From assembly GCA_902790935.1 (NCBI GenBank), contig CADATP010000021.1, forward strand, positions 1 to 34,345: 34,345 bases of DNA, written 5' to 3'. How positions within the stretch are numbered: position 1 is the first letter of the stretch; every line of letters starts with the position of its first letter. Below the pieces are notes generated by a model, which saw only the letters and a program-made list of their open reading frames with translations, made no database searches and was not told the DNA's origin. The position numbers and the translations under genes are program-made. The DNA comes from an uncultured Lachnospiraceae bacterium (GTDB lineage Bacteria; Bacillota; Clostridia; Lachnospirales; Lachnospiraceae). This document shows positions 16,835-24,469 of this stretch, one piece after another.

Positions 16835-17776
16835 TTATCCAAGTATGCTTCCGACTTCGGGTTTAGCCCCAAGTAAAAAATCCTTTGCCGCCATACGCTT
16901 TTTTCCTTCAAGCTGAAGCTCCAGGATCTTAACAGATCCCTTGCCGCATTTAACGGTAATGCCATCCTTTGTAAGTTCAACGATCTCACCGGGCACAGCT
17001 TTACCGTTATTTTCATCTGTCTGTGGCAGCACAGAAACCCTCCAGACCTTCATCTGCTTTCCGGAAAGGAAGGTATAAGCGCTTGGCCAGGGGTTCATGC
17101 CCCTTACAAGCCTTGATACTTCCTCCGCGCTCTTATTAAAGTCAATCTTTCCCATCTCTTTTTTAATAAGCTTTGCATAGCAGCTTTGGGAATCATCCTG
17201 CTTTTCGGGGACAAGCTCGCCGCTTTCTATCAAAGGCAGAGCCTCAACTATAGCTTCGGCTCCAATACCTGTCAGCCTGTCATGTAAAGTTTCAAAAGTA
17301 TCTTCGTCAGAGATTTCGGTCTCTACCTTATAAAGCATATCGCCGGTATCGATGCCCGCATCCATCTGCATGATCGTAACTCCGGTCTTTTTCTCGCCGT
17401 CTAAGATAACTCTCTGAATAGGGGATGCCCCTCTGTATTTCGGCAGTAAAGATGCATGTATGTTAACGCATCCGTACCTTGGCATATCAAGGATCTCCTG
17501 GGAGATGATCTGTCCGAAGGCCGCTACGACAAAGATATCGGCATCGTACTTTCTAAGCTCGGCCACGGCCTCGGGAGTCTTTATCTTAAGAGGCTGAAAT
17601 ACGGGGATATTGTGTTCAAGGGCAACCTCTTTAACCGGGGAAGGTATAAGCTTATCGCTTCTTCCCTTGGCCCTGTCCGGCTGGGTAACAACGAGAGTCA
17701 CTTCATGTCCCGCTTCTATAATTGCTTTTAAGGCTCCGGCTGCGAAGTCCGGAGTTCCCATAAAGACTATCTTCAT
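16835..17776 (-). CDS. fmt: Methionyl-tRNA formyltransferase
   Basis: Formylates Met-tRNA(fMet) with 10-formyl-tetrahydrofolate for translation initiation. The 313-residue protein has the N-terminal catalytic domain (about 1-190) with the folate/catalytic motif NIHASLLPKYRGASPIQ (Asn105, His107) and the C-terminal tRNA-binding OB-like domain (about 200-313). Its ATG overlaps the def stop codon by one base (TGATG), so the two are translationally coupled. Length and motifs are normal. Confidence 0.97.
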   Translation of the reverse strand: MKIVFMGTPDFAAGALKAIIEAGHEVTLVVTQPDRAKGRSDKLIPSPVKEVALEHNIPVFQPLKIKTPEAVAELRKYDADIFVVAAFGQIISQEILDMPRYGCVNIHASLLPKYRGASPIQRVILDGEKKTGVTIMQMDAGIDTGDMLYKVETEISDEDTFETLHDRLTGIGAEAIVEALPLIESGELVPEKQDDSQSCYAKLIKKEMGKIDFNKSAEEVSRLVRGMNPWPSAYTFLSGKQMKVWRVSVLPQTDENNGKAVPGEIVELTKDGITVKCGKGSVKILELQLEGKKRMAAKDFLLGAKPEVGSILG

Positions 17777-18255
17777 CAGTCCTCAGTCTCCTCATATCTG
17801 GTCTCGTATATATCGCCTTCAACCTTCTCGGTGTAAAGGTGGCCGTCTAAGTGGTCGCATTCATGGCAGATGGCTCTTGCAAGAAGGCCCTCTCCCTCTA
17901 AGGTAAATTCGTTCATCTCCACATCATAAGCTGTGCACTTAACCTTCATAGGTCTTGTGACATTTCCGGCCTTTCCGGGAAGGGACAAGCATCCTTCGGA
18001 GCCACACTGCTCGCCCTCTGTATAGATGATCTTGGGATTGATCAGAATATGGGGATCTTCGCCCGTTGTATCGATAACAACGATCCTCTTTAAGATTCCA
18101 ACCTGGGGCGCCGCAAGTCCGACACCGTTTGCAGCATACATAGTATCGAGCATATCTTCAATAAGCTCCCTGATCCTCGGGGTTACCTCCGTAACCTCTT
18201 TACAAACCTTATTAAGTACGGGATCTCCAAACTCCCGAATATTTCTTATTGCCAT
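17776..18255 (-). CDS. def: Peptide deformylase
   Basis: Removes the N-formyl group from nascent proteins; a cytosolic Fe/Zn metalloenzyme. All three family motifs are intact in 159 residues: GVGLAAPQVG (44-53), EGCLSLPG with metal ligand Cys89, and HECDHLDG with ligands His131 and His135 and catalytic Glu132. AAAGGAG lies upstream of the ATG. It lies 14 nt after priA and overlaps fmt, its functional partner in the formyl-Met cycle. Confidence 0.97.
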   Translation of the reverse strand: MAIRNIREFGDPVLNKVCKEVTEVTPRIRELIEDMLDTMYAANGVGLAAPQVGILKRIVVIDTTGEDPHILINPKIIYTEGEQCGSEGCLSLPGKAGNVTRPMKVKCTAYDVEMNEFTLEGEGLLARAICHECDHLDGHLYTEKVEGDIYETRYEETED

Positions 18256-18269
18256 ATATAAATACTCCT

Positions 18270-20519
18270 TTAAATCATGTTTACGGGATCAAAATCGAAT
18301 TGTATAAATTCTCTGCCCGGCGGATTGTCTTTTAAATATTTCTCAAGAAAATCCTTAACCTCTACAAGTATATCATACCTTTCAGCTTTTATGTATAATG
18401 CAAAACGATATAAATCCTTAATACGCCCGATGACAGCGCTTGCAGGGCCAAGGACAACTATCTCCTGTCCTTTTTCTGCATGGGCCTCGGTACTGAAATA
18501 GCGCGCGCTATCCGCAATCCTGCCGGCTACTTTTCCCGTTTCCTCCTCCGAGGGCCCCATAACCATAACTGCCAGCATATGCGCCTCCGGGGGATAGCCC
18601 AGCATCTTTCGGTAGGCAATCTCCTCGTCAAAGAATCCTTCATAGTCCTGGTATTTTGCAAAGCCTATAGCGTAATGCTCCGGCTTGTATGTCTGGATAA
18701 CAGCCTCTCCGGGTCTGTCTCCTCTTCCCGCTCTACCCACAGCCTGAGTAAGAAGCTGGAAAGTCCTCTCGGCGCTTCTGAAAGATGCGCTCTGCAAACT
18801 CATATCCGCGGCGATTACTCCCACAAGAGTAACCTTCGGAAAATCATGTCCCTTAACTATCATCTGGGTTCCCACAAGGATCTGTGCCTCTTCGTTTGCG
18901 AAGGCCGAAAGGATCTTCTCGTAGGATTCCTTTGTACTTGTGGTATCCGCATCCATCCTAAGGGTCTTCACCCCCGGGAACTCTTTTTGTAAAAGTTCTT
19001 CTATCTGTTCCGTTCCCGCTTTAAATCCGGCTATATACTTAGAGCCGCAATTGGGGCAGAGGGAAGGTTTTCTTATCTCATATCCACAGTAATGGCAGAT
19101 AAGCCTTCCGCCTTTATGCTCCGACAAAGACACATCGCAGTGAGGGCATTTGATAACCTCTCCGCAGGATCTGCAGGAAATAAATCCCGAATATCCGCGA
19201 CGGTTTATAAAGAGCATGCTCTGCTCACCTTTGGTTATTCTATCCTGTAAAAGGCTTCTTAGCTTTCTTGAAAAAACAGATTTGTTTCCGGCATTAAGCT
19301 CGCTTCTCATATCAACAACGGTTACATTTGGAAGACTTCCTCCCGTAAGACGCTCCGTAAGCTTAAAAAGACGCATCTGTCCGTCCTTTGTCATACGATA
19401 GCTTTCAAGAGAAGGAGTCGCAGACCCAAGTACAAGTGCAGCCCCTGTGATTTCCGACAGATACTTCGCTACTCCAAGCGCATGATACTTAGGGGTAATC
19501 TCTGATTTATAGCTGCTTTCGTGCTCCTCATCCATTACGATCATGCCCAGGTTTTTAAAAGGAACAAAAAGTGCGCTTCGTGGCCCGATAACAATATCTA
19601 TCTCCCCCGATGCGGCTCTCATACACTGATCGTACTTTTCTCCGGGTGAAAGGGTCGAGTTCATAACGCTGACTCTGTTTCCGAATCTTTTGTAAAACCG
19701 AAGCAGGGTCTGGTAAGTAAGGGCAATTTCCGGGATAAGAAAGATGGCCTGCTTTCCCCTCTTTACCACATTCTCGATAAGGGACATATAGACTTCGGTC
19801 TTTCCGCTTCCGGTTATTCCGTGTATAAGATACTTTCCGGGCTTTCCGGATTCAAAGTCCTTTTCCACCTCATCTACGATAAACTGCTGCTCAGAGCTTA
19901 GATGCTTTCGATCATCCGAAACCTCACCTATCTTAACGGGATTACGGTACTGCGTAACTGTATTTATCTTAATAGCTCCGGCTTTTTCAAGGGAGGATAT
20001 AGTCGTTCCCGAGACTCCAAGCTTTCCCGTTATCCATTCGTATGGGATGGTCTCTTCCTCCAAAAGAGCATCAAGCAGCTTTGCCTTGGCGGTCTGGCGC
20101 TTTCTTAAGGCCTCACCTTTAAGAGAGATAAGTTCGTTTCTCTCCATCAGTCTCTCCACTTCCCTAAAGACCAGCTTTTTAACCTTTGTCTTTGCGGGGA
20201 GAACTACTTTAAGAGCCTGGCTCATAGTTCCGCCGTAGTTTTTTCTGAGGAAAGCTGCGAGCAGGAACTGTCTTTCAGTGGCTGAAACAGCATCCTTGGC
20301 GATATCTATGATTTCTTTAACCCTTGAAGGGTCATAAGCCGTATCCTCGCTAAGGGCTATGCAATAACCCTTTCTTACGGTATTACCCTGTCCGAAGGGA
20401 ACGAGTACTCTCATCCCTACCTCCAGGCATCCCATAAGCTTATCCGGAATACGATAGGAAAAAGGCCTGTCCAGCTTATCAAGCGATATATCAATTATTA
20501 CATCAGCATATCTGTACAT
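18270..20519 (-). CDS. priA: Primosomal protein N', replication-restart helicase
   Basis: Superfamily 2 helicase that reloads the replisome at stalled forks. The 749-residue protein has an N-terminal DNA-binding region, Walker A GITGSGKT at 234-241, the DEEH box (VMDEEHESSYK), and the zinc-binding block (about 440-485) with four CxxC pairs (CRSCG, CPHC, CHYC, CPNC). The C-terminal helicase half carries GTQMIVKGHDFPKV and QAVGRAGRGDRPGE. I start at the ATG 20517-20519, with AAGGA 6 nt upstream; a TTG directly before it is less likely. It lies 29 nt after murE. Confidence 0.96.
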   Translation of the reverse strand: MYRYADVIIDISLDKLDRPFSYRIPDKLMGCLEVGMRVLVPFGQGNTVRKGYCIALSEDTAYDPSRVKEIIDIAKDAVSATERQFLLAAFLRKNYGGTMSQALKVVLPAKTKVKKLVFREVERLMERNELISLKGEALRKRQTAKAKLLDALLEEETIPYEWITGKLGVSGTTISSLEKAGAIKINTVTQYRNPVKIGEVSDDRKHLSSEQQFIVDEVEKDFESGKPGKYLIHGITGSGKTEVYMSLIENVVKRGKQAIFLIPEIALTYQTLLRFYKRFGNRVSVMNSTLSPGEKYDQCMRAASGEIDIVIGPRSALFVPFKNLGMIVMDEEHESSYKSEITPKYHALGVAKYLSEITGAALVLGSATPSLESYRMTKDGQMRLFKLTERLTGGSLPNVTVVDMRSELNAGNKSVFSRKLRSLLQDRITKGEQSMLFINRRGYSGFISCRSCGEVIKCPHCDVSLSEHKGGRLICHYCGYEIRKPSLCPNCGSKYIAGFKAGTEQIEELLQKEFPGVKTLRMDADTTSTKESYEKILSAFANEEAQILVGTQMIVKGHDFPKVTLVGVIAADMSLQSASFRSAERTFQLLTQAVGRAGRGDRPGEAVIQTYKPEHYAIGFAKYQDYEGFFDEEIAYRKMLGYPPEAHMLAVMVMGPSEEETGKVAGRIADSARYFSTEAHAEKGQEIVVLGPASAVIGRIKDLYRFALYIKAERYDILVEVKDFLEKYLKDNPPGREFIQFDFDPVNMI

Positions 20520-20548
20520 CAAAAATCCTTCGTAAGTTTCTTTAATCT

Positions 20549-22018
20549 TTAAAGATTCTCTTCTTTAATGATTTCGGAGATAAGTACCCTTTCATCCATC
20601 GGATACTTTACGCCCTTTATCTCCTGATAGTCCTCGTGCCCTTTTCCCGCAAGGACGATAATATCCCCATGCTTTGCATTCTTAAGAGCGTATCTTATAG
20701 CCTCTTTCCTGTCGGGAATCTCAATATATTTGCCATCCGTTTTCGAAATGCCGGTCTTAATGTCAGCGATGATATCAAGTGGCTCTTCAAACCTCGGGTT
20801 ATCGGATGTGATAATGGTAAAATCGGCAAGGTGGCCGCTTACCTCTCCCATCTCAAAACGCCTTGACTTTGCTCTGTTTCCGCCGCATCCAAAGAGGCAG
20901 ATGAGCCTTCCGGGATCGTACTCCTTTAAAGTCTTTAAAATACTCTCAAGAGCCATAGCGTTGTGAGCGTAATCTATAAGAACCGTATAATCGTCGGATA
21001 CTTTAACCTTTTCGATCCTTCCTTTAACCTGCGTCTTTAAAAGGGCTTCCTGTATGTCCTCCTTCGATATATCGAAATGTCTGCAGATTGCGATGGCGCA
21101 AAGGGCGTTATATACGCTGAATCTTCCGGGGGCTGAGATTTCTACATCCATCTTCAGGCTGCCACCTGTCTTAAAAGTAACTCCAAGTTTTCCCGCAGTC
21201 TTGACAAGGTTAATATCTGTAGCGCGAAGATCGCACTTTTCGGAAAGACCAAAGGTCTCGAGGCTGCAGGTATGGCCCGAAACTATCCTGTCAAAATGCT
21301 CGTCGTCGAGATTTGCTATCCCAACTTTGCACTGCTTAAAAAGCATAGCCTTGCAATCTATATATTCCTCAAGGCTTGAATGCTCATCGGGTCCGATATG
21401 GTCAGGCGAAAGGTTTGTAAATACTCCGATATCGTAAACAAAGCCCTGGCATCTGTGCTGCATAAGGGCCTGGCTTGATACTTCCATAACAACGGTGTCA
21501 AGGCCGGCCTCTACCATCTTCGCGAAGGTTTCCTGCAAAATATAAGACTCAGGCGTTGTGTTTTTGGCAGGGATATGTTCATCTCCTATTATGGTCTCTA
21601 TAGTACCGATAAGACCAACCTTTCTGCCGGCGTGCTCAAGTACGTTTTTGACAAGGCAGGTGGTAGTTGTCTTTCCTTTTGTACCTGTAATGCCGATGGT
21701 TGTAAGCTTCGAAGCGGGATGCCCAAACCAGGCCGCCGACATAAATGCCAGAGCATATCTTGTGTCCTTACAGATTACAAGGGTTGCTCCGAGTCCCCTT
21801 ACTCCTTCTATTTCGTGCTCCGCTACTATGACCTTAGCTCCGGCTTTTACGGCATCTATTGCGGCGTCGTGACCGTCAAACTTTGCGCCCTTAATGCATA
21901 CAAAGGCGCTGCCGTCCGTAACCTTTCTCGAATCGTAAACAAGAGCTGAAATCTCAGGGTCTTCTTCCCCGAAAAGTATTTTATTTTCAAACTCCCCTGT
22001 CATCAAACTTAATCTCAT
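20549..22018 (-). CDS. murE: UDP-MurNAc-tripeptide synthetase, meso-DAP-adding
   Basis: Adds the third amino acid to UDP-MurNAc-L-Ala-D-Glu in peptidoglycan synthesis. The 489-residue Mur ligase has the ATP loop GITGTKGKTTTT, the central-domain EVSSQAL and HRCQGF, and the C-terminal DNPR motif (Asp406, in TSDNPRFEEP). That motif marks meso-diaminopimelate rather than lysine specificity, so the wall is probably of DAP type. The start ATG at 22016-22018 has a near-perfect AAAGGAGG 7 nt upstream; the frame stays open further up, but without a ribosome site. It lies directly upstream of priA rather than in a dcw cluster, and a long imperfect hairpin precedes it (22042-22081). Confidence 0.95.
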   Translation of the reverse strand: MRLSLMTGEFENKILFGEEDPEISALVYDSRKVTDGSAFVCIKGAKFDGHDAAIDAVKAGAKVIVAEHEIEGVRGLGATLVICKDTRYALAFMSAAWFGHPASKLTTIGITGTKGKTTTTCLVKNVLEHAGRKVGLIGTIETIIGDEHIPAKNTTPESYILQETFAKMVEAGLDTVVMEVSSQALMQHRCQGFVYDIGVFTNLSPDHIGPDEHSSLEEYIDCKAMLFKQCKVGIANLDDEHFDRIVSGHTCSLETFGLSEKCDLRATDINLVKTAGKLGVTFKTGGSLKMDVEISAPGRFSVYNALCAIAICRHFDISKEDIQEALLKTQVKGRIEKVKVSDDYTVLIDYAHNAMALESILKTLKEYDPGRLICLFGCGGNRAKSRRFEMGEVSGHLADFTIITSDNPRFEEPLDIIADIKTGISKTDGKYIEIPDRKEAIRYALKNAKHGDIIVLAGKGHEDYQEIKGVKYPMDERVLISEIIKEENL

Positions 22019-22041
22019 AAGTCCCTCCTTTAGACCTAAAC

Positions 22042-22081
22042 AGGCAGCTACCATTCCGATATAATCGAACAGTAACTGCCT
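22042..22081 (-). other. Long imperfect stem-loop ahead of murE
   Basis: AGGCAG(C)TAC... and its imperfect complement ending in CTGCCT pair over about 17 positions, with G-U pairs and one bulge, around a TTATA-type loop. It lies between the stop of the double-receiver gene and the murE ribosome site. No T run follows on the minus strand, so an ordinary terminator is unlikely; it may be a leader or mRNA-processing structure. Confidence 0.5.
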
Positions 22082-22095
22082 CTTTGCAAAATATT

Positions 22096-22854
22096 TTATC
22101 CGAGGATTCTCTTTTTCTCGAAAAACTCATCAATTGCCTGTACAAAGGCTTCCGAGGACATCGATTTAAGCAAATATCCGTCGGGCTTAAGTCCCACAAC
22201 GTCCATTATAGTATTGCGGTCGTTTTTACCTGTAAGGAAGATTACCGGAACTCCGGCAAAATCCTGTTCGGTACGGACTATCTCAAGAACCTGCTTTCCG
22301 TTGATTATAGGCATCTCGTAATCAAGAAGCACAAGATCCGGTTTATCAAGGCTAAGGTATTTAACTGCCATAGCGCCGGAATTTGCGAGGATTACCTGAT
22401 ATTTGCCTCCAAGTAGATTCTTGACATTTCTCAGCATTACGCCGGAATCGTCAACCACAAGTATTTTCTTTTTGATAATATTGCTCTTGCGCTCCAAAAA
22501 CTCATCAATATGCGCCGCAATCTCTTTAACATCGAAGGGTCTTAAAAACTCTTCTTCAATCGCCGACGAGCTTATGACACTGCGAATTTCTTCGATGTCG
22601 ATGGGATACCCAAGCAAAAACAGCGGGATATCATTCTCTATCGTCATATCTCGTAGGAAAACAAGGGCCTGGGATTTCTCGCTCATAGAGGATTCCACGA
22701 TCAACATACATATATCGGGGTTTTCCGTAACCGAGCTGATTGCTTTGATGTCAGGCTCTATCTCTATTATGTTGTGACCAAAATTCTTTATATGGTCGAG
22801 AAGTGAAGTAGTAAGATACTTCTTGCCCTCCCTGATCACTAAAACATTCGCCAT
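22096..22854 (-). CDS. Double receiver-domain protein without output domain
   Basis: A 252-residue protein made of two CheY-like domains. The first (about 1-123) is degenerate: the phospho-acceptor position reads LIVESS with Glu54 in place of Asp, and the paired N-terminal acids are lacking. The second (about 130-250) is canonical: KILVVDDSGVML, LVLLDYEMP with Asp178 as phospho-acceptor, FLTGK, and the conserved lysine in LLKSM. No DNA-binding, GGDEF or HD domain follows, and no histidine kinase is adjacent. It may act by protein-protein contact or as a phosphate sink. The ATG at 22852-22854 has AGAGGG 5 nt upstream. It has its own promoter (22915-22944). Confidence 0.85.
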   Translation of the reverse strand: MANVLVIREGKKYLTTSLLDHIKNFGHNIIEIEPDIKAISSVTENPDICMLIVESSMSEKSQALVFLRDMTIENDIPLFLLGYPIDIEEIRSVISSSAIEEEFLRPFDVKEIAAHIDEFLERKSNIIKKKILVVDDSGVMLRNVKNLLGGKYQVILANSGAMAVKYLSLDKPDLVLLDYEMPIINGKQVLEIVRTEQDFAGVPVIFLTGKNDRNTIMDVVGLKPDGYLLKSMSSEAFVQAIDEFFEKKRILG

Positions 22855-22914
22855 ATTTTCCCTCTGGCACCAAAAAGAGCGGGTGCTCGAAATCATCATC
22901 CATATATTTAATCA

Positions 22915-22944
22915 ATTTTACTATTTTTCATGATTGACTGTCAA
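22915..22944 (-). promoter_or_regulatory. Promoter of the double-receiver gene, with palindrome over the -35
   Basis: On the minus strand TTGACA (22939-22944), 18 bp and TAAAAT (22915-22920). The -35 is part of the perfect dyad TTGAC-A-GTCAA, which could be an operator. The predicted start is near 22908, leaving a 50-nt leader with small GC-rich stems (GAGC-ACCC-GCTC). Confidence 0.65.
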
Positions 22945-22964
22945 GCACCAGTAAGTCCCCGGTA

Positions 22965-23747
22965 TCAGGACATTTCCTTTACATCGCTGAAGTTCCAGGA
23001 TTTAATATTAAGCTCAACGATAGGAGTTCCGCAGTAGGAACACTTTTTAGCACCGAGCATTCCCAAAGGAGCGCCGCAGTTCGGACAGTTGATACCCATT
23101 CCGGCCTGATAGTTGTCATCTCCCCCGTCTCTGTTCTGGACATATATCATGTCCACATTGTACTTACTCTGCTCACGTATCTGCTCATCTCCGGCGATCA
23201 CCTTACCCTCTTCGTCCTTAAGGTAATGGATATACTCGATGGCCGTCTGGAAAGTAATAATGCACCTTCCCTTTGATTTATTGTAGTTGTTGATCTCGGT
23301 CCTGTGTATTTTAATATTGTCAAAATACTCTGTCTGATTTTTGTTTAAAAGGTCTCTGATCTTATTCTCAAGTTTATTCTTCAGTTCATCATAACCTTCG
23401 GTTAAGATATTCTTATCCTTAGCCGCCACAGCCTGAAGGAAAGACGTAAGCACACCCTCGGCTCTTGCCTTTGCCTCGTTGTAGTCAAACTCCGGAAAAT
23501 CCCGTGTGATGGCGGGGAGAATGATACTTGTGACTCCGGATACGGATTTGGGAGGCTGTTCGTAAACATCCGCCCTTGTAACTCCGGAATCCTTGACCGC
23601 CTTAGCAAGCTCCGCAACATCAGATATTGTGGAGGCGACACTTTTGGCCGCCCCCGCAATCTTTGAAACAACTTTTACTATGATGAGAGCTCCTACAGCT
23701 ATTCCGATAGCCACAAGCACGATGGGAATCAGATTATAAAATTTCAT
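22965..23747 (-). CDS. Membrane-anchored zinc-ribbon protein, Tim44/NTF2-like core
   Basis: I cannot assign a precise function. The 260-residue protein has one N-terminal membrane helix (about 5-25), a central alpha/beta region (about 75-205, from DFPEFDYNEAKARAEGVL) resembling the Tim44-like/NTF2-like fold, and a C-terminal zinc ribbon with Cys221, Cys224, Cys236 and Cys239 (CPNC...CSYC). The N-terminus has no cleavable lipobox, so the body probably faces the cytosol, where zinc ribbons are usual. AAGGAG precedes the ATG. It starts 14 nt after a small membrane protein gene and is probably co-transcribed with it. Fold assignment is by eye and moderate. Confidence 0.75.
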   Translation of the reverse strand: MKFYNLIPIVLVAIGIAVGALIIVKVVSKIAGAAKSVASTISDVAELAKAVKDSGVTRADVYEQPPKSVSGVTSIILPAITRDFPEFDYNEAKARAEGVLTSFLQAVAAKDKNILTEGYDELKNKLENKIRDLLNKNQTEYFDNIKIHRTEINNYNKSKGRCIITFQTAIEYIHYLKDEEGKVIAGDEQIREQSKYNVDMIYVQNRDGGDDNYQAGMGINCPNCGAPLGMLGAKKCSYCGTPIVELNIKSWNFSDVKEMS

Positions 23748-23761
23748 CTTCTCTCCTTAGC

Positions 23762-24220
23762 TTAGTAATATCTGATCTCGTCGAAGATCTCCTCGATGGG
23801 AGTATTTCTAAACTGCTCGAAGAAATCGCTTCCGGCATATCCGCTTACGGATATAAGGATAACTACCCAGAGAACCGTAAAGGCGATTGCAAGGCAGACT
23901 GCTATGATCGAGATAATAAGCCCTGCTCTTGCAAGTTTCTTGCCGTTCTTTATCTTGTTGGTAATAACGGATAAATAAAAAAAAACCTTATTTGAAAGAA
24001 CAAAGGTAACGATGGCAAATACGATTCCAAAAGTTCCGTAGATGCCTCCGAAAAACAGTCCGTAAAAAGGGATCCACGCAAGCATAAGAGCTAGGATTCC
24101 CCAAACAAGGGCATTGATACCGAAAACAAGTCCGGAGATCTCCTTACCGGGGCATTTAACCTCAGGTGTCCGGCTGATCTGCTGATAAGGTTCCTGTGTA
24201 TAAATAGTGTTGCTGTCCAT
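23762..24220 (-). CDS. Small polytopic membrane protein, DUF4190-like
   Basis: Function unknown. The 152 residues comprise a polar N-terminal tail of about 28 residues (MDSNTIYTQEPYQQ...), two close hydrophobic helices (about 30-75), a short basic loop (NKIKNGKKLARAG) and a third long helix (about 97-125), then an acidic tail (PIEEIFDEIRYY). The polar tail, hairpin of helices and KLARAGLI-type loop fit the DUF4190 group of small membrane proteins often found beside zinc-ribbon proteins. AAAGGAGGAG precedes the ATG. It is the first gene of the pair with the zinc-ribbon gene. Confidence 0.75.
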   Translation of the reverse strand: MDSNTIYTQEPYQQISRTPEVKCPGKEISGLVFGINALVWGILALMLAWIPFYGLFFGGIYGTFGIVFAIVTFVLSNKVFFYLSVITNKIKNGKKLARAGLIISIIAVCLAIAFTVLWVVILISVSGYAGSDFFEQFRNTPIEEIFDEIRYY

Positions 24221-24252
24221 TAATAACTCCTCCTTTTTTAATGTACTGTTTC

Positions 24253-24261
24253 ATTATACCA
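24253..24261 (-). promoter_or_regulatory. Extended -10 promoter of the small membrane/zinc-ribbon pair
   Basis: TGGTATAAT on the minus strand gives a perfect -10 with an extended TG. No convincing -35 is seen. The predicted start is about 25 nt before the ATG at 24220. Confidence 0.6.
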
Positions 24262-24312
24262 TAAATGATATAAATTAGCTTATAAATATGAAAAGACAAG
24301 GGGGATAATTCG

Positions 24313-24342
24313 TTTACACGCTCAGCGCATGTGTGCTATAAT
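24313..24342 (+). promoter_or_regulatory. Promoter of the HD-GYP/BMP unit
   Basis: TTTACA (24313-24318), an 18-bp spacer and TATAAT (24337-24342), preceded by TGC. The layout is the same as the uraA promoter. The start should be near 24349, leaving a 120-nt leader. Confidence 0.75.
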
Positions 24343-24352
24343 CGAGCCAAAG

Positions 24353-24426
24353 GCACTTATGCTCTACATATCGTAATTTTAAGGTTCTAAAGAGTTTTGC
24401 ACTTAAAAACTTTGGATTTGCACTAA
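24353..24426 (+). repeat. Repeated GCACTTA/TTTGCACT motif in the HD-GYP leader
   Basis: TTTGCACT occurs at 24396-24403 and 24417-24424, exactly 21 bp apart, each followed by an A-rich tract. GCACTTA also occurs at 24353-24359. The repeats lie downstream of the predicted start, so they could be a DNA operator (two helical turns apart) or an RNA element. No c-di-GMP riboswitch pattern is recognisable. Confidence 0.4.
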
Positions 24427-24469
24427 AATTTGTTCTTCATATAAGTAGTAAGTACGAGGAGATCGAGTT

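Noticed and set aside
24349..24469. c-di-GMP (GEMM) riboswitch in the HD-GYP leader
   Set aside because: I could not find the GEMM core pattern or its tetraloop/receptor arrangement in this leader.
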